Positions 58,454 to 64,000 of a DNA stretch of 64,000 bases are shown piece by piece. How positions within the stretch are numbered: the stretch's first letter is position 1; every line of letters begins with the position of its first letter. Under the pieces are notes generated by a model. It was not told the origin of the DNA. It made no database searches and saw only the letters and a list, made by a program, of their open reading frames with translations. The translations under genes and the position numbers were made by a program. This stretch comes from Proteinivorax hydrogeniformans (GTDB lineage Bacteria > Bacillota > Proteinivoracia > Proteinivoracales > Proteinivoracaceae), in NCBI RefSeq assembly GCF_040515995.1, contig NZ_CP159485.1:1798001-1862000 (forward strand). Reading direction: 5' to 3'.

Positions 58454-58867
58454 TTATCCTTGTATACGCTTAATCAGTGCCTTATTATAGATGTCAGAGT
58501 AATAACAAAAATCAAAATACTCCCTGAAGGTTAACGATTCAAACGATGCCCTATTAGGACTATCCTTTAATACTAATCCGCTCTTAATGACCTCATATTT
58601 AAGTTGAGGTGGCGCTGTGTGAAGAAGTACAACATCCACTCTCCTATCAAAATACTTTATGCCTAGGTCAATAATATTTCCTTTTATTAAAACTTCTTCT
58701 TTATCATTGTGTTTTTCTTTTAGTTTGAATGCTAAATCAATGTCACTTTGTCCATTAGCTCTGTCTGTAGCAAAAGACCCAAATAAATATGCAAAATCTA
58801 TAGAGTATTGTTTATGAACTTTCTTAATAAAAAGTTCTAATTGCTCGTTCAAACTTTCTCTATTCAT
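58454..58867 (-). CDS. mntA: MntA-like nucleotidyltransferase antitoxin
   Basis: A 137-residue minimal nucleotidyltransferase with the signature FAYLFGSFATDRANGQSDIDL (GSx10DxD), and a third acidic residue in RRVDVVLL. MntA neutralises HepT by adding AMP to its tyrosine. The longer open frame from 58927 is rejected because GGGTGAGAAGA directly precedes ATG 58867. It forms a two-gene operon with hepT and ends in a terminator. Confidence 0.88.
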   Translation of the reverse strand: MNRESLNEQLELFIKKVHKQYSIDFAYLFGSFATDRANGQSDIDLAFKLKEKHNDKEEVLIKGNIIDLGIKYFDRRVDVVLLHTAPPQLKYEVIKSGLVLKDSPNRASFESLTFREYFDFCYYSDIYNKALIKRIQG

Positions 58868-59023
58868 TCTTCTCACCCGTCCTTTTATAACCTCTATTAA
58901 TATTTTATTTTCTCTACTATTTCGCAAACTCCTGCTTCACCTTTACTATTTTTATAATCTAACGGTTTCTGCTATATTATTCCTTTAATATGTATAAAAA
59001 TACCACTTGTGAAAGTGATAAAA

Positions 59024-59047
59024 GCTCTAGCAAAAAATTGCTAGAGC
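59024..59047 (-). terminator. Terminator after the CPBP-methyltransferase fusion
   Basis: Perfect stem GCTCTAGCAA / TTGCTAGAGC with a 4-nt loop and a T4 tail on the minus strand, about 150 bp after the stop. The rest of the 327-bp gap holds one short open stretch (see findings). Confidence 0.7.
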
Positions 59048-59194
59048 CTTTTTGGGTGTAATATTAATCTTCTTGTCATAAAGCTACCCTAGTCCATCTA
59101 AAAATCTTTTCTTAACTTCCAAACATTGTCTCCAAAGCTGCTAATGATTGTTATGCCAGTATCGATAAAATACTCCCGTCCTTGCACCCTTGCC

Positions 59195-60613
59195 TTAATT
59201 AATTTTAAGCACGGCATTTAACCATTTTTCATCCTCTCGCCCTTCTCTTAAATCAGCCGTTAATTTAATCTCGACCATCTCCCAGCTCTCATCTAGCAAA
59301 GACCGAAGGCTTTCTTCTGTCAAGTCGGTAAAGTATCTACCGCACTTTCTAATACCTTCATAATCTCCGTACTTAAACGATACATACAAATATCCTTTAG
59401 GTTTAAGTGCCACAGCAATTTTTTTAAAGATATCCTCCAATTCAGAAGATGGCACATGTAAAAGAGACGCACTTGCCCATATTCCATGAAATTCATTGAC
59501 CATATCAAGCTCATAAAACTTTTTGCAGATAACTTCTTGTTTTAAATTCTCACTAGCAATTTTACACATTTGCTTCGATCCATCAACAGCAGTAACCCTA
59601 AATCCTTTTTCCATAAAAGCCTTACTATCTCTTCCCGTTCCGCACCCCAAGTCCAAAATATGGTCACCAAAGTTTAGGTGTTTAGCAAACATATCTCTAC
59701 TTTCCTGAAGATTAATATCTATCGTATCTTTTGTGTATTTGTCGGCATTTTTATTGTAATAGTCCAAAGTCTGAAAGTGAACAATAGCAGAATTGATGTT
59801 AGCAACATCTACATCAACATCACATGGCTTAAACTTCACTCTAGTTCTAAACAAATATATCATAATAAAACCAAAAACAACGGGAAAAGCAAGCCAATAA
59901 ATATATGTATATACAACACTATCTGACATGGCTTGACCAAATGATGACAAAGAAAACACCACAGTATGAACATTATTTCCTACATGGGCCAAAATAGGCG
60001 CCCATATAGACCCTGTCCAGATTAGTAATAGTCCAAAGGTGATGCCAGCAAAAAAAGTATAAGATATTTGAGGAAGGTTTCCATGAATTAAACCAAACAA
60101 AGCAGCTTGAAATATTATTATAGTCATCAGCGACATTTTACCTTCCATTTTTTTAAATATAAGTCCCCTAAACATTACTTCCTCTATAAAGGGTGCAGCT
60201 ACACCTGTTGATAAAAATACAAGTCCAAAACGTATATCACTCATCCACGCCCAGTTTTCGTTATGGGATTCTATTGAGCCAGGGTTAATTCTTTCTAGCA
60301 AACCTAAAACAGCACTACTAGTAAAAACCCCAACCACACCAACTATAAAACATAGCACAAGTTTGTGCCAAGGAATCTTTTTAAACCTACATACCTCAGC
60401 TATCTTTCTACCCTTTAAGTGAGTAATCAAAGTATAAATTAAAAATGTAACCACTGCCGCTAAAATATAACTTATTTCAAATGCTTCAAAAAATGCAACA
60501 GTGTCCTCGCCACCAACGAAAAAAACTAGAGCTAAGTTGATTACAATTAAAATAAAATGGTAGATTAAAACAATTAAAAGTGAATACCCAAGTATGCCCA
60601 ATATTTTTCTCAT
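59195..60613 (-). CDS. CPBP intramembrane metalloprotease fused to a SAM-dependent methyltransferase
   Basis: A 472-residue fusion. Residues 1-260 are a membrane CPBP (Abi/CAAX-protease-like) protein with about eight helices and the three motifs EEVMFRG (Glu144, Glu145, Arg149), FGLIH (His177) and HVGNN (His210, Asn214). A linker at about 260-285 with an acidic DVDVDV run joins a class I methyltransferase with motif I ILDLGCGTGRDSKAF (319-333), VDGS, and ASLLHVPSSELEDIF. The methyltransferase would lie on the cytoplasmic side. CPBP proteins include bacteriocin-immunity and CAAX-processing-like enzymes; the fused activity suggests proteolysis and methylation of one substrate, as in CAAX maturation. 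This is inference. GGTGAGGGG precedes ATG 60613. It has two broken paralogues in the window. Confidence 0.88.
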   Translation of the reverse strand: MRKILGILGYSLLIVLIYHFILIVINLALVFFVGGEDTVAFFEAFEISYILAAVVTFLIYTLITHLKGRKIAEVCRFKKIPWHKLVLCFIVGVVGVFTSSAVLGLLERINPGSIESHNENWAWMSDIRFGLVFLSTGVAAPFIEEVMFRGLIFKKMEGKMSLMTIIIFQAALFGLIHGNLPQISYTFFAGITFGLLLIWTGSIWAPILAHVGNNVHTVVFSLSSFGQAMSDSVVYTYIYWLAFPVVFGFIMIYLFRTRVKFKPCDVDVDVANINSAIVHFQTLDYYNKNADKYTKDTIDINLQESRDMFAKHLNFGDHILDLGCGTGRDSKAFMEKGFRVTAVDGSKQMCKIASENLKQEVICKKFYELDMVNEFHGIWASASLLHVPSSELEDIFKKIAVALKPKGYLYVSFKYGDYEGIRKCGRYFTDLTEESLRSLLDESWEMVEIKLTADLREGREDEKWLNAVLKIN

Positions 60614-60717
60614 TCTATCCCCTCACCTTCTATATAGAATTTCGATAAACAACGCCATTTACCTTTAAACAAATTATAAAAGAAGCTGGGAGATATCTAT
60701 AGCCAAAGCAAATAAAA

Positions 60718-60757
60718 AAAACGGCTTCAATCATCAATTAGATGTTTGAAACCGTTT
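60718..60757 (-). terminator. Terminator after the HD-GYP gene
   Basis: AAAACGG-C-TTCAA-t-CATC / GATG-t-TTGAA-A-CCGTTTT hairpin, about 155 bp after the stop codon at 60912. Nothing else was recognised in this 298-bp gap. Confidence 0.65.
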
Positions 60758-60911
60758 TGGCAGATAGCAGGTGGTCAGGAGCATAGGACCAAAAGCTAAA
60801 AGAACGTGGGTTTATCTTCAATGTTTTTATCCATTTCCAGCCTCCCACTTCTCACTACTCATAAGCGAGGTTTGCCAAACGATTTACAGCGCTTTTCCCT
60901 GCGAGGCGATT

Positions 60912-61847
60912 TTACGAATTTTGTCCCATCTTACCGGTTTTCTTTAGCGGTTTTGTTAATACTTTATGTACAAACAAGTCCACAAGCTCGGGGTCATACT
61001 TGGTCCCCTTAAGCTCTTTTAATTCATCTATTGCCTCTTGTTTGCTTTTCCCTTTTTTATAAACTCTATCAGTTGTCATGGCGTCATAACTATCACAGAT
61101 AGCTATGATCTTACCTTCTTCGGAGATTTCTTTGTCAGTTAGGCCATAGGGATATCCACTTCCATCAATGCGCTCGTGATGTTGACAAGCAATATCAAAA
61201 ACAGGCTTTCCAAAGCAAGAAACAATAAAGTCTTCTCCTTTGACGACATGTGTTTTCATAACCTCAAACTCTTTTTCTGTCAACGATGAGGGTTTGTTTA
61301 AAATAGCGTCATCTATAAAGATTTTACCAACATCATGATACTTTGCAGCATGAAGGATATTCCTTAACTTCTGACCTTTGTAACCAAGCTCGAGCGCTAG
61401 CATACGCACAAACTCATACACTCTGTGAGAGTGATGACTAGTATAGTCGTCTTTTGCATGTATTTTTTCCAACGTCTCATTTAGTTCTTTAAAGTATTGA
61501 TTGCTTTTCTCGTAACTATTGTCATAAGTAGCGTTTACTAATATCTTAACGTCAGTTTTAGGATAAATATTAAAAGGTTCACTGTTATAATCAAGGATTA
61601 TCATATCACCCTTAGAATAAAATCGACCGGTATCGTAGTTATACAGCTCTCCCTCTAGTATGTAATAAGTCTTTACGCTATTTTCTTTTTTAGGCGCCCT
61701 AAAAAAGCCGGTAATATCTTTTTTAAACTCATAAATATTAACCTCTAAAATATCATCTTTATACTTATTAACTATTTTAACCTTTCCATCATCAGACGAG
61801 TGATTATATATATCTCGTTCTATTACTTTGCCAGTATAGATAATTAT
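60912..61847 (-). CDS. HD-GYP domain protein with N-terminal cupin-like domain
   Basis: A protein of about 311 residues. The N-terminal 120 residues look like a cupin-type beta barrel (VKTYYILEGELYNYDTGRFY, KGDMIILDY). The HD-GYP domain follows: YTSHHSHRVYEFVRMLALEL, the HD motif AAKYHDVGKIFIDDAIL, and QHHERIDGSGYPYGL. HD-GYP enzymes hydrolyse cyclic di-GMP or related dinucleotides. The cupin-like part may sense a ligand. The start is uncertain: the open frame begins TTG 61871; AAAGGAG directly abuts ATG 61853, and normal spacing from it leads to ATA 61847 or ATT 61844. It is monocistronic. Confidence 0.82.
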   Translation of the reverse strand: MIIYTGKVIERDIYNHSSDDGKVKIVNKYKDDILEVNIYEFKKDITGFFRAPKKENSVKTYYILEGELYNYDTGRFYSKGDMIILDYNSEPFNIYPKTDVKILVNATYDNSYEKSNQYFKELNETLEKIHAKDDYTSHHSHRVYEFVRMLALELGYKGQKLRNILHAAKYHDVGKIFIDDAILNKPSSLTEKEFEVMKTHVVKGEDFIVSCFGKPVFDIACQHHERIDGSGYPYGLTDKEISEEGKIIAICDSYDAMTTDRVYKKGKSKQEAIDELKELKGTKYDPELVDLFVHKVLTKPLKKTGKMGQNS

Positions 61848-61969
61848 AACCATCTCCTTTGTATTCGACAAAATCCTCGCTTGTAATTATATTGTAACAC
61901 CGAGTTTTTTTTATGTCTACACCTGCATAGTAAGCCTTTAGGCTTGAAAACAGTGTCGGCGCACTTTTA

Positions 61970-61998
61970 TTGAATTATCTGAAAACATGTTATATAAT
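61970..61998 (+). promoter_or_regulatory. Sigma-A promoter of a small plus-strand transcription unit
   Basis: TTGAAT (61970-61975) and TATAAT (61993-61998), with a 17-bp spacer. The transcript would start near 62005 and run towards the 3' end of nagB. Confidence 0.65.
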
Positions 61999-62028
61999 GA
62001 CATAAAAAGTAAGGAGGTTAGGTATTAA

Positions 62029-62145
62029 ATGGTTCAACGTCTGTGTCGTACAACAACCTCTATCCTTAGGTTCCTTTACAGACAAAAGCAGCTCTGTTCA
62101 AAGTCAGGGCTGCTTTTGTTATTTAAGAAGTTTCTAAATAGCTGA
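62029..62145 (+). CDS. Small ORF (38 codons), cationic and hydrophobic peptide
   Basis: This ORF is preceded by AAGTAAGGAGG, 11 nt before the ATG, and by a consensus promoter. The peptide begins MVQRLCRTTTSILRFLYRQK and continues with a hydrophobic GLLLLF and FKKFLNS; it has about eight Arg/Lys and no acidic residue. It spans two hairpins, one of which is the nagB terminator, and overlaps the nagB 3' end in antisense by 12 bp. It might be a small toxin, a leader peptide, or chance coding in an sRNA gene. Confidence 0.4.
   Translation: MVQRLCRTTTSILRFLYRQKQLCSKSGLLLLFKKFLNS
62082..62119 (-). terminator. Terminator after nagB
   Basis: Stem ACAAAAGCAGC / GCTGCTTTTGT 15 bp after the nagB stop. 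It has T-rich sequence on both sides and could also end the small plus-strand unit. Confidence 0.75.
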
Positions 62146-62889
62146 AAGCTCTACATTTTGCTTTTTTAAATACTCTATAAAAGCTTTGTCAACCACTATT
62201 GTTACTGATGGATGTAAATTTAAAATTGAAGCAGGAACATAAGTGCTTAGTTGACCCTTTAATAATTCCATTATAATAGGTGCTTTTTCTGGACCCGATG
62301 CTAAAAGTAGTATCTCCTTTGCCCTAAAAATACTTTTTATACCCATAGTTATAGCTCTAGTTGGAACATCCTCTTTTTTTTCAAAAAATCTGCTATTAGC
62401 ATTTATGGTTTCTTCTTTAAGCTTAACAAGGTGAGTTTTTGTCTTAAGATAAGCATTAGGCTCGTTAAAACCAATATGACCGTTAGTACCAATACCAAGC
62501 AACTGTAAGTCTATCCCGCCCGCTTCTAAAATCGCTTCTTCATATCTTTTACATTCCTTTTTTATATCATCTACATCCCCTTGAGGAATATTTGTATTAT
62601 TAATATCAATATTTATATGCTTAAATAATTTATCATACATATATTTTGCATAACTTTGTGGATGCCTGCCATTTAAGCCATAGTACTCATCCAAGTTAAA
62701 CGTAGTTACAGAAGAAAAATCTAGACTACCTTGTTTATATTTATCTATAAGTCGTTGGTAAGTTCCTTCCGGTGTTCCTCCGGTAGCTAGCCCCAAAACA
62801 CACTTCGGGTTAGCAGTTATTTTATCTTCAATAATATTTGAAGCCACCTCGCTTAAATGCTCATAATTTTCACAAATAAGAATTTTCAT
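62134..62889 (-). CDS. nagB: Glucosamine-6-phosphate deaminase
   Basis: A 251-residue enzyme that converts glucosamine-6-phosphate to fructose-6-phosphate and ammonia. Signature segments are present: GLATGGTPEGTYQRLI, VTTFNLDEYYGL with the catalytic Asp, LLGIGTNGHIGFNEPNA with the catalytic Glu-His region, and LLLASGPEKAP. The length fits Gram-positive NagB. GGAGGAGAGGGC precedes the ATG. The start overlaps the stop of the upstream mutase-like gene by 20 bp, so they are translationally coupled. nagA is not visible. Confidence 0.95.
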   Translation of the reverse strand: MKILICENYEHLSEVASNIIEDKITANPKCVLGLATGGTPEGTYQRLIDKYKQGSLDFSSVTTFNLDEYYGLNGRHPQSYAKYMYDKLFKHINIDINNTNIPQGDVDDIKKECKRYEEAILEAGGIDLQLLGIGTNGHIGFNEPNAYLKTKTHLVKLKEETINANSRFFEKKEDVPTRAITMGIKSIFRAKEILLLASGPEKAPIIMELLKGQLSTYVPASILNLHPSVTIVVDKAFIEYLKKQNVELSAI

Positions 62890-64000
62890 GCCCTCTCCTC
62901 CTCAAATCTGATAAAAAACTTTGTCCATTTTCTGGGTTAGTAACATTAAAATAATCTGCTATAGTTGCTGCAATATCAGATAATGTTCTTCTACACTCCA
63001 ACTTTTTTGGTATAAAAGACTTTCCGTAAACTAAAATCGGTACTTGTTCTCTTGTATGTTGACTATGTCCAACGGTAGGGTCATTGCCATGATCAGCTGT
63101 TATTATTAATAAATCTTCGTTGTCCATTACTTGAATAATTTTTTGTAAATACCTATCAACTACTATCAGCTTTTCAGCGTACTTTTCTACATCCTGAGCA
63201 TGTCCAGCTAAATCCGTCTCCTGCACTGTTGCTGCAATCAAACCAGAGTTAATAGTGGTTATCTGCTTAACTATTTTCTCCATAACTTCTTGTGTTTTTA
63301 CTGCCGGCTCTTTAATAGCTTTACTACAAGAAATTACATCCTGCATCTTACCTATTAAGGATACCTGATAATTATTTTCGGCTAAAATTGTTGAGATTTG
63401 ACTTTTAGGATTAACACCATATCCCATATGACGAACCTGATAACCCTTGTTGTAAACACCTGACTTAGGGGAGTTAACCCCAACAAGACCGTCCTCCCTA
63501 ATTTCTATACTTGATAGAATATGGTTTACAGAAACTCCTTCTCCTCCTAATGCTATTACTCTATTAACTCTAACTGTATCCCTAACTATTTTACCAATTT
63601 TTAGCACCTCTTCAAAACTAATACTGTCTAAGGGAGCAGTTACGTTATATATTTGGCCATAGTCTGTTTCTATGTTGTCTGCTACCACAACCAAGTCATT
63701 TACCAACAAAAAAGGCTTTTTACAATCAGGCGTGTTCACTTTGTATCCTTTGCTTTTTAGTTTACTTTTAACGTTATCAATCACATCGACAAACGGACTC
63801 ATAACAGGTTTAAGTGGACGGGTTCCCATTATTTCTTGATGCCCGGCATAACTGTCTGCTCCATAGTGCATTAAGTTGCTTTTTCCAAAGCTGGCTAAAT
63901 GGTTTTGACTTGTATATTTATTTTTTCCCAGTATATGATTTATGCCTAATTTCTCTAAGTTGGGCAACTTTATAGTCTGCGACTCATTTAGTATATGCTG
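62870..64000 (-). CDS. DeoB/YhfW-type phosphomutase, cut by window edge
   Basis: The frame continues past the right edge, so the N-terminus is missing; the TTG at 63967 is internal (upstream in frame QTIKLPNLEKLGI is typical of the family). It is an alkaline-phosphatase-superfamily mutase: ADSYAGHQEIMGTRPLK, TVQETDLAGHAQDVEKY and the metal-binding ADHGNDPTVGHSQHTREQVP. SYAGHQEIMGT is nearer to YhfW-like proteins than to true DeoB (which has TTTGHWE). The gene overlaps nagB, so a role in amino-sugar or pentose phosphate conversion is likely. Confidence 0.82.
   Translation of the reverse strand, partial: QHILNESQTIKLPNLEKLGINHILGKNKYTSQNHLASFGKSNLMHYGADSYAGHQEIMGTRPLKPVMSPFVDVIDNVKSKLKSKGYKVNTPDCKKPFLLVNDLVVVADNIETDYGQIYNVTAPLDSISFEEVLKIGKIVRDTVRVNRVIALGGEGVSVNHILSSIEIREDGLVGVNSPKSGVYNKGYQVRHMGYGVNPKSQISTILAENNYQVSLIGKMQDVISCSKAIKEPAVKTQEVMEKIVKQITTINSGLIAATVQETDLAGHAQDVEKYAEKLIVVDRYLQKIIQVMDNEDLLIITADHGNDPTVGHSQHTREQVPILVYGKSFIPKKLECRRTLSDIAATIADYFNVTNPENGQSFLSDLRRRGHENSYL

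Noticed and set aside
1-64000. tRNA, rRNA, CRISPR arrays, intact insertion sequences or prophage
   Set aside because: No cloverleaf, rRNA-like segment, regularly spaced repeat array or transposase/integrase gene was recognised; the only mobile-element trace is the group II intron protein remnant.

Overview
The window looks like a chromosome segment of a low-GC, Gram-positive, endospore-forming anaerobe, most likely a peptide-using member of the Clostridia sensu lato (possibly a Natranaerobiales/Proteinivorax-type lineage; this placement is inference). The reasons are strong GGAGG Shine-Dalgarno sites, U-tailed hairpin terminators after most genes, a SpoVE fragment, a LysM protein of spore-coat type, SipW/TasA-type surface proteins, sortases with LPxT substrates, HD-GYP and ECF regulators, and many peptidases and peptide or amino-acid transporters. 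Most genes lie on the minus strand. I see no rRNA, tRNA or CRISPR array.

Layout. 0-4 kb: partial spoVE, a DUF348-G5-RlpA wall protein, exonuclease III, a lipoprotein and a MazG-like protein. 3.8-12.5 kb: a CPBP membrane-protease gene broken by one amber codon, then an isoaspartyl-dipeptidase/YfcC-transporter unit with a -24/-12 promoter and its sigma-54 activator, then a second CPBP gene fused to a methyltransferase and broken at two A7 tracts, and an AbrB-family permease. 12.6-17.3 kb: TetR/ABC exporter operon and a SEC-C protein. 17.4-21 kb: LysM and Sm-like small proteins and the TldD/TldE protease pair. 21-40 kb: a cell-surface region with five TasA/camelysin-like proteins, SipW, two sortases each beside a sorting-signal protein, a Lon-like protease, and a 1745-residue S8 protease. 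Repeats bracket two of its modules. 40-49 kb: K+ channel, DUF3810 protein, AbgT transporter, cardiolipin synthase, OYE-family reductase, orphan hypB, and a split ECF sigma factor with its anti-sigma. 49-57.6 kb: a large FAD/Fe-S oxidoreductase, a TetR-controlled membrane protein, aminopeptidase P and a membrane-anchored amylase with a cre-like site. 58-64 kb: HepT/MntA toxin-antitoxin pair, an intact CPBP protease-methyltransferase fusion, an HD-GYP protein, a small plus-strand transcription unit, nagB, and a partial DeoB/YhfW-like mutase.

Themes. (1) Three paralogues of a CPBP protease, two of them carrying a SAM methyltransferase, are present in intact, frameshifted and amber-interrupted states. 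(2) At least four genes, possibly five, have a good Shine-Dalgarno site followed at normal spacing by AUU or AUA and not by AUG/GUG/UUG, so their N-termini would be miscalled by standard gene finders. (3) The surface region combines SipW-processed fibre proteins and two sortase systems, flanked by direct repeats that could drive loss or gain of the modules. (4) Peptide use links isoaspartyl dipeptidase, YfcC, AbgT, aminopeptidase P, TldDE and the secreted S8 protease.
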